NCBI GenBank assembly: GCA_963839515.1
Contig: CAWIVN010000021.1
Span: 62,001-126,000, forward strand
Source: Fredericiella sp963839515
GTDB lineage: Bacteria > Chloroflexota > Anaerolineae > Caldilineales > Caldilineaceae
DNA length: 64,000 nt
Reading direction: 5' to 3'
Made by a program: the position numbers and the translations under genes. Below are positions 26,263-36,710 of this stretch, piece after piece (positions within the stretch are counted from its first letter, which is position 1; each line of letters starts with the position of its first letter). The notes beneath the pieces are model-generated. The model did not search any database. It was not told the origin of the DNA and saw only the letters and a list, made by a program, of their open reading frames with translations.

Positions 26263-27754
26263 CAAGTGCCATCCTTGTCTCGCAGCTGCGAGTAGTCAAC
26301 TGTTATCTTGGCTTCCTTCTGCGTACTGACGTCGACGGCTTTGACTTCCACGATGCCGTTCTCATTGCAAATAATTGTTACATCCACCGGCATATCCGCA
26401 GCCCTGCCAGCGGGCAGGGCTGAAAGCACGAACTGGCCCACGAGCAGGCAGTCCTGTACCTGTTCCGACTCGCCCTGGTAGACGATCACGCGCAGGGCAG
26501 TGACGTTGGCGTTGGCCGTGCGGAATTGGTAGGTTTTGTCACAGGGAATTCTGCTGCCACACCGCGATCAGGATTTTGTTGATCGGTTGGTCGAAGCCCT
26601 CACGATAGGCGTGAATGCCGAGCGAATGGGAGACGATGTCTTTCACCAGCGAAGTAGCCAGGCCAGCTGCGTACCTGTGTTTCGCCTTGGAGTGTCTTCA
26701 GCCGCATTGCCTCGATGGCCACGCCGGGGGCAACGACTAAGTACGGATTGCCGACGGTTTCGGTTCCTGCCAAACTCTTGGGCGAGCCGCTTGGAATCGT
26801 CGGCATCATTGTCGATCCGCCCACCAGCAGCACGCGGTCGATATCGTTGTAGCCAAACTGCGCCTGCTTCAGGGCTTCGGCCCACGCCGAGTTTCGATTA
26901 ACGGCCACGTATCAAGCAGCTTGTCGAGCGCCTCAAACTCGGCACGTGTGATGGGCACCGCCAGGCGTTTGCCATTTGCCGCCACAGTTACGGAGGTGAT
27001 CTCCATGGTCGAAAGCTGGTGCTTCGCACGGAGCGCCCTCCTGTCCAGTTCGCCCATCGCTTCCGCATCGTCTGGGGATTCGCGGCCTGTTCGCACGAAA
27101 CATCGGGCGGACGACGATCCAGGGGCGTTGGGAGAAATTTTTGCCGCCCAGGTTCGTGCTGCCGTCAGTCGGCCAGAAAACATGAAACTGGCGATTTGCG
27201 ACGCGGCAGACGGTCACATCGAACGTGCCGCCGCCCAAGTCATAGACCAGGATGGTTTCGTCTTTCACCAACCCCATGGCGCCAAACGTGACTGCGGCCA
27301 CGATAGTTAATTTAGTAGCTTCAATACCGCCGGTCCTTAGACCGGCAGCTCTTGTGTGACCTCCGCTGTGCTTCCGCCGAAATACGCGGCACCGTGATGA
27401 CCGCCTCGTTAATCGAGGTTTTCAGAAATGCCTCGGCATCCCGTTCAATTTAACCGGCACCGCCGCCGACAAGTCTATGGGCGTAAAAGCGGCGGCCTTC
27501 GACCTGCCACACCCATTCCGTGGCCATTCTGGGTTTGAACATCTGCGCCATGCAGTCGGGGCGGGCAATCCCCGCATCCTTGGCAGCCGGCCAACAATGG
27601 TCCACCCCCATCATGATCGACGACCGATGGTGTTAATCGTTCGCCCTCTGCATTGGGTATGATTTCCGGGCGGCCGCTGGCATCGATATGCCATGGCGGA
27701 GTATGTGGTTCCGAGGTCGATGCCCAGGACAATCGGAGGCTCACCTTGGCTTAG
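26262..27754 (-). pseudogene. Hsp70/DnaK homologue, heavily frameshifted
   Basis: The ATPase-domain signature IVLGIDLGTTYSAMAY (phosphate 1 loop) is near 27730-27690. DASGRPEIIPNAEGERLTPS follows in another frame, then ARPDCMAQMFK. The phosphate 2 loop ILVYDLGGGTFDVTVC is near 27250-27200, and DIDRVLLVGGSTMMP, the adenosine-binding motif, near 26845. The C-terminal end (VDVTIICNENGIVEVKAVD) is an Hsp70 substrate-binding-domain strand pattern. Many shifts separate these blocks and no in-frame ATG/GTG precedes the first block, so the 5' limit is approximate. It differs enough from housekeeping DnaK to be a dedicated accessory chaperone. First gene of the cassette operon. Confidence 0.75.
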
Positions 27755-28231
27755 TTGATCTTCGTTGTCCGCAGATACGATGCATCCACGCCATGCTTGC
27801 GAAGAGAATGTGTAGTAAATGTCCGAACGAAAGGTTACTGTGCTTCAAGCGGGATAGCATCGTTGAGGAAATCGACGAGCCGGGAATATATGCTAGCTTA
27901 GCTTAAGTCTCGGACAGGTCAACTTGGGTTACGCTATGTGCATAGACTGAAAGTTGCAGCATCTTCTGACACTCGCCCTGAAGGCGGAGAGAGGGGGTGC
28001 ATCAGGGTTTTGGATGCCGTCGGCGCACTGTCAGGGCACAGCCGCACCGAATTCATTTGGTGCTAATCAATACAAACCGCATCATCCAAAATCGTGACGC
28101 AATTCCTCCACGAGTGAAATATGTTTTACTCCATAGCCTGCGAGTAAAGTTTCCGGGGTATTTCTTAATCACTCGACGTCTCGGTGCCATCGCACAAGGC
28201 TTACCTGCACGATGATAATTCAACCACAGGT
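27755..28231. other. Non-coding AT-richer region upstream of the Hsp70-led operon
   Basis: About 480 bp without a credible coding frame. It lies between the 3' end of the TOPRIM-like pseudogene and the Hsp70 homologue and probably holds the cassette promoter. A TTGACC reads on the minus strand near 27915-27920, but no -10 box at good spacing could be assigned. No inverted repeat stands out. Confidence 0.4.
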
Positions 28232-28766
28232 CTAAAAAGTGGCCAGCGACCGATTATGCCGGCTCGCTGCGTCGATGTCGATCCGCTGCGCCAGGCATTC
28301 GGCAATGCGCGGCTCGTATCTGTCCCGCAGGACACGCTCAGCCACGCCTTGGGATCCACTGGCTGGTCTCCGTATCGGACGGATTCTGCGCGCTCGTGCA
28401 GCGAGCAGTACGTGGCGCTGCGCTCGATTCCTCCAATCAGCCATGACTCGAATTCGATGTGTGCCCGGTCGACCTCGAGGACAATGCCTAAGTCAGCTGC
28501 CAGTGCCCGTGCACACGCATGCAGACCCTCGCCTCGTCATCCACTGAAGCATAAGGTGCACAGGTAATGTCGCCGTCAAGCCGGATGGCGAAGATGTGGT
28601 TGCCGAGTGCTGCCTGGCGTCGCACCGTGTCCTCAAATCCACGCGGGGTCCGCACGATATTCGACTTGCCCTCCATGTCGATACCAGGGGTAGCGCCGCT
28701 AAGCCGTGGCGCCGAGCAGATGCGGGAGTCCGCGTTTGTCTCCGTCGCCTCGACGAGAAAAATCAC
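28232..28766 (-). pseudogene. TOPRIM-like (DUF4276-type) protein, frameshifted
   Basis: Starts with GTG at 28766, overlapping the ATPase stop (GTGA). The first frame has VIFLVEATETN, the position of the acidic residue that opens TOPRIM folds. Later come GNHIFAIRLDGDI, then in another frame AHIEFESWLIGG, resembling the ESWL motif of DUF4276, and last AQRIDIDAASRHNRS to a TAG at 28232. At least two shifts occur (about 28.54 and 28.4 kb). In ATPase/TOPRIM pairs of defence systems this partner is the nuclease. The DUF4276 assignment is by motif pattern only. Confidence 0.5.
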
Positions 28767-30018
28767 TTTGTGGCCTCAACCGCATCGTCAAGCAGGGGTA
28801 ATTGATAGGGCTCGTCGCCAAAGCTGCCCTCGCGCAAGAAGTCGCTGGGCCGCCCAGATTCTGGGCAATCCCACGCATAACGGCATCAGGCGCCCGCACG
28901 ATGTTCACTGCGCCAGGCTTGCGCTGCGTGACAAATCCCGCTGTACGCTGATGAGTCTCGCGCTGTCCCTCCAGGCTGAGCACTTCGTCTACTACTGCGG
29001 GCGAGTGCAAGTAAGGAATACCTGTGATGCGAACTCCTCACTGGTCGCCACCTGGCGCACAACGCGCACGACCTGTTGGATGGCATACGAGTGCAGCGCG
29101 TTGTCTGGTTCCTCTATGACCAACACGGCGGGTGGCACGGTCTGCCGCAGCGTGGTCAGCAGACCTAACAGCCGGATAGTGCCGTCCGACATCTGCGGCA
29201 GTTGAAACTCACTGCCGGTGCCCAGGCGGTCTGATTCACGGAAACGCAGCGTCTGGTAGGTGAGCGCACGGTCCGGCTCGACGCTCTCGATGTAAGGAAT
29301 CACTTCGCGCAGATCGTTTAGCAGGCGCCGCTTCAGTGTAGGGTTTTTCAGAACGCCCGCCACAAAAGGCACCATGTTGGCGCCATAACGGTCCAACTCG
29401 CCGTCTGCCCCACCGGTCGAACGCTTCGAGATGGCGGCATCGATGTTGTAGACACGCCAAGAGTTCAGATAGTCACTGATCGTGCGGACTTCGCCAAGCC
29501 GGCTGAGCGCTGCCAGCAGCAGCTCTTGCGGGTCGTCAAATTGCGCAGTTCTATACCCAGTGCATCAGAAAACTCATGTACCCTTTCGCCGCTACGGTGG
29601 AAACGCAAGTGGATCGGTTGATTCATGTCGAAGCGCGGCACGCCCTGCAACTGTGGCTTCCCTGCCTTGCGCTTATAGACTGTGGCATCCAGGCGCTCCT
29701 CTGTCACCTTTACGTCGTTGGACTGCGCCAGTGCAAATCGATACTGTACTTCGCCAATGCCGCGCCGAGATCCTCGTCCAGGCTCAAGTCGACATGCAAC
29801 CTGAACGGCGTGCCCTTACCTGGCTGCCGCGTCGTACGCTGGCCGCCAAATTCCTCCAAGGCGCCGTTCAATCCGCGCTGGCGAATGAACGAAAGGAACA
29901 CGATCAGGTCGGCGAAATTCGTCTTGCCTGTGCCGTTCACGCCGATCAACAGGTTAACGTTCTGAGGTTCTATCGTAAACTCTCGCCGCCCTTGAACGCT
30001 CGTACACTCAATTTGCAA
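28763..30018 (-). pseudogene. AAA_21/OLD-type ATPase, frameshifted
   Basis: ATG at 30018. Walker A is NLLIGVNGTGKTNFADL near residues 23-39. After a shift near 29.72 kb the frame continues with DATVYKRKAGKPQLQGVPRF. After another near 29.55 kb a long block 29396-28992 includes QMSDGTIRLLGLLTTL (signature-like) and AVLVIEEPDNALH (Walker B). Then TTHSPAVVDEV, the D-loop/His switch region, is out of frame, and PSDFLREGSFGDEPYQLPLL runs to a TGA at 28763-28765. Four shifts are seen, all of the deletion type. This is the SMC-like ATPase of a two-gene ATPase/TOPRIM module, divergent from pglZ by 148 bp. Confidence 0.7.
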
Positions 30019-30166
30019 ATCATGCTGGATCCATTTCCGTCGAAGCAGCCTACATTTCCTTGCGCAGGCATGTGCGAGTCTGTCATCGTTCTCTCACCCG
30101 CACAGGAGGATATTATTCGCGGTCGAATGCCAACTGCCGGCTGCCCGGCGCAATCGTTCTGTCACC

Positions 30167-32131
30167 ATGCCCATTCCTTTGTTCGACTCACTGCTCGCCC
30201 ACTTTCCCCGCCAAACGCATGCCCTGACGCTGGCGGCCGATCCGGACGACCTGCTGCGCCGGGCCGAGCTGCGCGCCGCCGTGGACGCGGCCGGTTTCCG
30301 CCTGATCGAGTTCGGCGACCCGGTGGTCCTGCGCGCAGCATGGTATGCCGCCCAACCAGTCACACCTTCCCAGCCGCTGATCGTCGTCACGCCGGGCTCG
30401 CCCAATACGCTGCCCTACGATCTCTGGCAGCAGGGGGTGGTGGTCGACCTGTCGCTCGCGCACCTCTTCCCGCAGCTCGATCGCGTGCTGCTCGCTGGGC
30501 TGGCGCTGGCGCAGTTGGATCGGGTCTACCAGGCGCTCCAGGTACAGCCGCCCGCGGCCGGCCTGGGCCGGATGGCAAGCCTGGACTACGTGCTGCTGCA
30601 CGCCTTTGGCGCTACGCCCGCCCAGCTTGGCGCGCCGGGGCCGCTGTTGGGCTGGTTGGCCGAGCTGCATGCCCGCAGCGAGCAGCTGCCGGGACCGCTG
30701 GCGCATGCCCTCCTGCTCCAACTGCAGCGCCGGCCGGCGCTGGCTGCCTGGCCGCTGGCGGACATGCTCGCCGATCGCGCCGCATTCAGGACCTTTGCCC
30801 AGGAGCAGTGGCAGGCCTGCCTGCGACAGATCGGCGAGACGCCCGCACCCTACCTGGCGCTGATCCCATTCCTGTCCGACCCCTCCGTCCAGGCCGCCCT
30901 GCCTGTGCTTGTCCGCAGCGGCATGCTGGCGCCGGTGACGGTGGCGGAGCGAGCGTCTTTCCCGCTGTGGTCGCAGCCCGCCCTGCACGAGGACATCGCG
31001 CTGGCGGGCCTGCAGCGCTGGAACACGTCCGTGCGCGCCGTCGAGCAACTGCTGGGCGCAGTACCCACGAGCTGGGCGGACTGGCAGGCCATTGCGGGCG
31101 CCTGGGCCGAGCTCACGCAGCTGCGCTATGCCGCCGGCGCGCTGCCCGACCCGTCCTGCACCGGCCGCTATGCTTCGTTGGCAGAACGCCTGGCGCCATT
31201 CTACGCCGAATGGCTGTGGGCGAACTACGGGCGCCTGGCCAACCGCCGGCTGCCCACCCCGCACCACTTGCACCACCTTCCCCACGTTCTCAACCAATCG
31301 GTTGTCGCGGGCCGCCGGGTCGCTTTGATCGTGCTGGACGGCATGAGCCTGGCCGCCTGGCGCACGATCTGGGAGGCGTGGGCGCAGCGCCATCCCCACT
31401 GGCGGGCGCAGGAAACGCTGGTGTTGGCCCAAGTGCCTACCATTACTGCCATCTCGCGCCAGGCGCTGCTGGCGGGCCAGCCGCCGCGCGCCTTTGCCGC
31501 CAGCCTCGCCGACAACCAGCAGGAGGAGGCGCACTGGCGCCGTTTCTGGCAGGCGCACGGCCTGCAGGCCAGCGCGGCGGCCTATGCCGCCATCTCGCCC
31601 AGGCAGGTACGCTCACTGCCCACGGCGCTCGACAGCCTGCATACACGCGCCTTGGCCGTGGTGCTGCCCGACGTCGATACGCTGGTGCACGGCGCCAGCG
31701 AGGGGCTGGCGGGGGTTTTTGCCGGGCTTAGCGTCTGGCTCAACCATGACCAGGCGCACGCGGGAGCGCGCTGGGTGGAAGCCATGATCGAAAACCTGCT
31801 GGCACACGGCTACCAAGTCACGCTCACGAGCGACCACGGCCACGTCGAGGCCGTGGGAATCGGCCAGCCGCAGGAGGGGGTCACCGTTACCACCCGCTCC
31901 AAGCGCGCCCGCATCTACGACAACGAGATCATTGCCCGCGGCGTGCAACAATCCTTTCCGCCCAGCAGCCTATGGTATGCTGACGGGCTGCTGCCGGATC
32001 ATACCTGGGTGCTGATGCCCGATCACGCCGCCGCCTTTGCCCCCGTCGGCCAGCGGGTTGTGAGCCACGGCGGCATCACCCTCGACGAGACCATCGTACC
32101 CGCCATCACGATCGAGCAGGATCATGGATAA
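30167..32131 (+). CDS. pglZ: BREX type 3 alkaline-phosphatase-fold protein PglZ
   Basis: 654 aa, intact. The central to C-terminal part has alkaline-phosphatase superfamily motifs: ALIVLDGMSLAAW near 385-397 (metal-binding Asp on the first strand), VPTITAISRQALLAG near 424-438 (nucleophile region with Thr/Ser) and TLTSDHGHVEAVG near 552-563 (metal-binding Asp-His-x-His). The N terminus is a helical specificity region. PglZ is a core protein of every BREX type. The four bases ATGA-type overlap with the next gene is replaced by an 8-nt overlap (32124-32131), showing coupling. It stands apart from brxC/pglX by the 10-kb minus-strand cassette. Confidence 0.85.
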   Translation: MPIPLFDSLLAHFPRQTHALTLAADPDDLLRRAELRAAVDAAGFRLIEFGDPVVLRAAWYAAQPVTPSQPLIVVTPGSPNTLPYDLWQQGVVVDLSLAHLFPQLDRVLLAGLALAQLDRVYQALQVQPPAAGLGRMASLDYVLLHAFGATPAQLGAPGPLLGWLAELHARSEQLPGPLAHALLLQLQRRPALAAWPLADMLADRAAFRTFAQEQWQACLRQIGETPAPYLALIPFLSDPSVQAALPVLVRSGMLAPVTVAERASFPLWSQPALHEDIALAGLQRWNTSVRAVEQLLGAVPTSWADWQAIAGAWAELTQLRYAAGALPDPSCTGRYASLAERLAPFYAEWLWANYGRLANRRLPTPHHLHHLPHVLNQSVVAGRRVALIVLDGMSLAAWRTIWEAWAQRHPHWRAQETLVLAQVPTITAISRQALLAGQPPRAFAASLADNQQEEAHWRRFWQAHGLQASAAAYAAISPRQVRSLPTALDSLHTRALAVVLPDVDTLVHGASEGLAGVFAGLSVWLNHDQAHAGARWVEAMIENLLAHGYQVTLTSDHGHVEAVGIGQPQEGVTVTTRSKRARIYDNEIIARGVQQSFPPSSLWYADGLLPDHTWVLMPDHAAAFAPVGQRVVSHGGITLDETIVPAITIEQDHG

Positions 32132-32849
32132 GGCCATCGGCTTTCGCCGCAACATTTATCTCGAGTGGATGGACGCGGCCGCGGCGTATGTCACCGCCGG
32201 CGACGGCGCGACGGCGCTGCGCGCGCATCTTGACCCCATCGTTGCGCACAAAGTGGCCAGCGCCGAGAATCGCGGCTATGCGCTGACGATCCTCGCCAAG
32301 ATCTGGCTGTACAACGGCGAACATTATCCCCAACTGCACGCGGCGGCGCTGAACTTGTATGCTGCCGCCGCTGCGCCGGACGACCGCCGCTGGCTGCACT
32401 ACGGCATGGCGCTGGCAGCCTATCCCTTTTTTCAGCAGACCGTGCGCACTATCGGCCGCCAGGTGCTGCGCAAGGACATCTTCACCCTGGCCGAGCTCAA
32501 GAGCGCCATGATTGCCGACCGCGGGCATCCTGGCGGGGTGGCAATAGCCGCCGAGCGTGTGGTCTTTTCCTTGCAGGACTGGGGGCTGCTCAAGGCCGGG
32601 AAGCGCAAGAATATCCTGTCGCCTCCCTCGCCGCGGCTGGCAACGGCCGATCTAGGTCTGCAGGCGTGGCTCGTGGCCGTGGCGCTCACCGTGCACAGCG
32701 GCGAGGAGCTGCCCTATCTCGACTTGATTCGCCTGCCCGAGCTGTATCCCTTTGCCTTCACCCTCACCCTTGACGACTTGCGGCGGCACCCGTGGTTTGC
32801 CGTACAGCGGCAGGGGGTGGGGTTGGACATGGTAAGGCTCGTGGAGTAG
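32124..32849 (+). CDS. brxA: BrxA-like (DUF1819-type) BREX protein
   Basis: 241 aa, all helical in appearance. The N terminus IGFRRNIYLEWMDAAAAYV and the later FFQQTVRTIGRQVLRKDIF stretch, followed by a winged-helix-like segment (FTLAELKSAMIADRG, then ERVVFSLQDWGLL), fit the BrxA/DUF1819 family, small DNA-binding proteins of BREX loci. In type 3 order the last gene after pglZ is brxA, and it overlaps pglZ by 8 nt here. Assignment is by context plus pattern. The frame is intact with no sign of decay. Confidence 0.68.
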   Translation: MDKAIGFRRNIYLEWMDAAAAYVTAGDGATALRAHLDPIVAHKVASAENRGYALTILAKIWLYNGEHYPQLHAAALNLYAAAAAPDDRRWLHYGMALAAYPFFQQTVRTIGRQVLRKDIFTLAELKSAMIADRGHPGGVAIAAERVVFSLQDWGLLKAGKRKNILSPPSPRLATADLGLQAWLVAVALTVHSGEELPYLDLIRLPELYPFAFTLTLDDLRRHPWFAVQRQGVGLDMVRLVE

Positions 32850-32886
32850 GCCCATGGCTGGCGGCTGGCGGCCGATAGGGGGACTA

Positions 32887-33313
32887 TGACAACGTGGATT
32901 CAGAAGACGATCGTGCTGACGCCCAAGGCGCGCGGCTTTCACGTAATCACACGGTGAGGTTGCTGCGCAGCTGCCTGAGCTGCAGCGGCTTCGCGTGGGC
33001 GTCTGCCACCTGTTCCTGCAGCACACCTCCGCCTCCCTGGCGCTCAACGAGCGGGTGGAGCCGGAAGTGCGCGCGGACCTGGAAACGTTCTTCAACCGCC
33101 TCGTTCCGGAACAGGCTGCCTACACGCACGCCTACGAAGGTTCCAGACGACATGCCCGCCCATATCAAGGCCCTGGTCATGGGCGCCAGCCTCACCATTC
33201 CGGTGGCGAATGGCGGGTTCGCCCTGGGCACGTGGCAGGGTATCTACCTGTGTGAGCATCGCAACCACGGCGGTCCTCGCATGGTGGTGGCCACGGCCTG
33301 GGGCGACGAGTAG
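32887..33313 (+). pseudogene. yjbQ: YjbQ/UPF0047 family protein, two frameshifts
   Basis: The N terminus TTWIQKTIVLTPKARGFHVIT runs into a TGA at about 32957. Removing one T restores EVAAQLPELQRLRVGVCHLF and LQHTSASLALNERVEPEV (the conserved HTSAxxxxNE motif). A second extra T near 33142 separates YEG from DDMPAHIKALVMG, after which GGFALGTWQGIYLCEHR reaches the stop at 33313. All conserved YjbQ motifs are present, so only two 1-nt insertions break a normal 140-aa gene. Members are thiamine-phosphate-synthase-like enzymes of uncertain role. Either a recent pseudogene or two assembly errors. Confidence 0.75.
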
Positions 33314-33314
33314 A

Positions 33315-33383
33315 CCCCTTCCGGGAAGGGGCGACCGGAGGTCGCTTGGCTTCCCGGAAGGGGCAGGCTTCCCGGAAGCCTGG
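33315..33383. repeat. Dispersed palindromic repeat, copy B (three units)
   Basis: CCCCTTCCGGGAAGGGG at 33315-33331 is palindromic apart from its centre; two further CTTCCCGGAAG cores follow at about 33350-33360 and 33369-33377, the last inside a CAGGCTTCC/GGAAGCCTG hairpin. A small GCGACC/GGTCGC hairpin lies between. Located between yjbQ and the convergent RCC1 gene, so it may also act as a two-way terminator. Confidence 0.6.
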
Positions 33384-33385
33384 CG

Positions 33386-34801
<1,416 letters not shown>

Positions 34802-35005
34802 AGCTGCCTCCTGAAATCATTGCCGAATGACCGAGCACCTCGCCTGCGCGATGAGACTGCGGTGCGAGAGAGGGCGAGGAGGCATAGGAAATTACAGAGT
34901 CGATATTCGCACAGAATCCTGGGCGGCGCATTGGTCTCGCGGCTAGATTTTGTGCATAGTTGATGTATAGATTGCGGCTAAAAAATTGCGCTGCCTATCT
35001 GCTGC

Positions 35006-35939
35006 TTACTCTTCCCAATGCACCTGGTAGGCAAATTCAGGCAGGGACTCCTGGCGTAGTTTGCGGTAGAGGGGGGACTTGGCGAACTTGAGCATGTCTT
35101 CAAAGCGGCCCATAGGGGTCGTGTTGAAGGGGGAGGCGAACCATAGGATGGCTTCTTCATGCCGGCGCCCGCTCAGCTGGCGCACCTGTTCGGCCAGCGC
35201 GCCGTGGTCGACGCGGTCGTAGAGGGCGGGGCCGATCGCCAGCTTGACCAGTGTGCTGTAGACATGGTTGAGGTCGCGCACCACTAGCAGGCCGGCGCGG
35301 TCTGCGGTGTGGGTGGCAGCGCGCGTCCAGCCGGCGAAGATGAAGTTGATGATCCCACCCACGAATGGCACGCGGCCAAGGTCGCCGCCTAGCGTGTCGA
35401 TGATGGTCAAGATCGGTACATGGCCGTAACGCACGTGGCCGTACTCGCGGCCGAGCAGAAAGCGCAGTTCGTCCGGCGTGCGCGTGTTGACCTGGATGGC
35501 GGTGATGATGATGTAGTATGGCGGTGGCCACACGCCGCGCGTGCCTACCGGCGGCGAGCCTGACGGCACCGAGTCCACCACGTACACGTCCACCGGCTTG
35601 CTCACGCCCAGCTCTTTACGGCACTCCTCGCTGATGGCATAGAGCTCGGGAAATTGGTGCTCGCCGGCGCGAATGCCGGAACGCTGCAGATGGCGGAGCC
35701 GGGCACGGCGCGCGCCAGCCCACCAATACGATCGAGCCAAGAAAAAGGAACAGCCCAACCAACATGGTCGCCCCAAAGTCCTCCAGGGTCAGCATCCAGT
35801 CGGTTTCACTGTCGATGATGATGTCGCCGATCAGGCCAAAGAGCCACATCGTACCGTAAAACATCAGGCCCAGCGAGAAGATCAGCGCTGGGATCTCCCA
35901 CTTATACCGGTAGGATGGTGAACCGCGTGGGATCGGCAT
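35006..35939 (-). pseudogene. Membrane-anchored M48-like metallopeptidase, one frameshift, HExxH altered
   Basis: Two frames join near 35710 in a GC-alternating run. The first (from ATG 35939) has two membrane helices (IPALIFSLGLMFYGTMWLFGL and MLVGLFLFLGSIVLVGW). The second carries the catalytic region LRFLLGREYGHVRYGH followed by HTADRAGLLVVRDL. In M48 peptidases the first motif is HExxH and the second ExxAD; here the first zinc His is Arg (CGC instead of CAC) and the ExxAD Glu appears as His. Thus both the reading frame and the zinc site are damaged. It ends right before lutC on the same strand but is probably unrelated to it. Confidence 0.6.
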
Positions 35940-35942
35940 TGG

Positions 35943-36698
35943 TCAGTCGGCAAAAAGGATGGCGTGGACGAACTTGGGCCCGTGCACGCCCAGCGTCAGG
36001 TTCATCTCGATGTCGGCAGACTTGGAGGGGCCGGTTATCATGTGCCAGGCAGCCCGTTCGCGCAGGAGTTCGGCCAGGTTGCCCGCCTCACGACGTTCGG
36101 CCAGCCACTCTTCAAAGTTGCGGTAGAGGCGGCTGAAGGGGATGAGCGCAATGTGGCGAAACGGCAGCAGGCTGGCGACGCGACTTTGCCCCTTGCCCGA
36201 CGCCACCAGCATCGACCCCGTGGCGGCAAAGGCAGCGTCTACGCCCGTTAAGCCAAAGCGGATAAAGCGCACGGCGTCGCGGCTTTCGGGCGTCGCCAGG
36301 CTTTGGGGGACGACCAGCTTCCAGCCCACATCTACCAGCATTTCGGAGAGCCCGTCCACCGGCAGGCGTTCGTCCGCCCACGCCAGCACCATGCGCTCTT
36401 GACCTGTTTCCAGCGCAGGGCCCTTGCGCGCCGCTTCTTCCTCGGCCGCCCATTCGCTCAGCCGGTTGACCAACGCCAGGCGCGCCTCCACTGCCGAGTC
36501 CAGCACCTCGTAGGTCCCATACAGGCGCGCCAGCTCGGCGCCAAAGCGCACGGCGAGGTCGTGGAGGTCACCTTCGGCGCTTGTCACGATCATACGTTCG
36601 TCGGCACTTAAGGGCGGCGCGTCTGCAGGCGGAAACGGCAGGTCCGGCCGTGAAAGGATGACTCGGATTCGACCTAGAATTTCGTCGCGCGCGCTCAT
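35943..36698 (-). CDS. lutC: Lactate utilisation protein C (LUD domain)
   Basis: 251 aa with the LUD/LutC fold: an N-terminal helix with RIRVILSRPDLPF, the central EMLVDVGWKLVVP, and the glycine-rich GLTGVDAAFAATGSMLVASG motif near 165-185, followed by the TGPSKSADIEMNLTLGVHGP C-terminal block typical of LutC. With LutA and LutB it oxidises L-lactate to pyruvate in an iron-sulfur-dependent complex. Order lutA-lutB-lutC on the minus strand with 12-18 nt gaps marks one operon. It lies next to the frameshifted peptidase gene by 3 bp. Confidence 0.92.
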   Translation of the reverse strand: MSARDEILGRIRVILSRPDLPFPPADAPPLSADERMIVTSAEGDLHDLAVRFGAELARLYGTYEVLDSAVEARLALVNRLSEWAAEEEAARKGPALETGQERMVLAWADERLPVDGLSEMLVDVGWKLVVPQSLATPESRDAVRFIRFGLTGVDAAFAATGSMLVASGKGQSRVASLLPFRHIALIPFSRLYRNFEEWLAERREAGNLAELLRERAAWHMITGPSKSADIEMNLTLGVHGPKFVHAILFAD

Positions 36699-36710
36699 GC
36701 CTGCCTCGGA

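Noticed and set aside
19973..30166. brxHII helicase remnant
   Set aside because: No DEAD/DEAH or helicase motif was found on either strand; the only P-loops there belong to the HerA-like protein and the ATPase.
29482..31731. Long + strand open frame of about 750 codons
   Set aside because: It crosses from the antisense of the ATPase pseudogene into an alternate frame of pglZ, and its protein is Ala/Arg/Pro-rich without domains.
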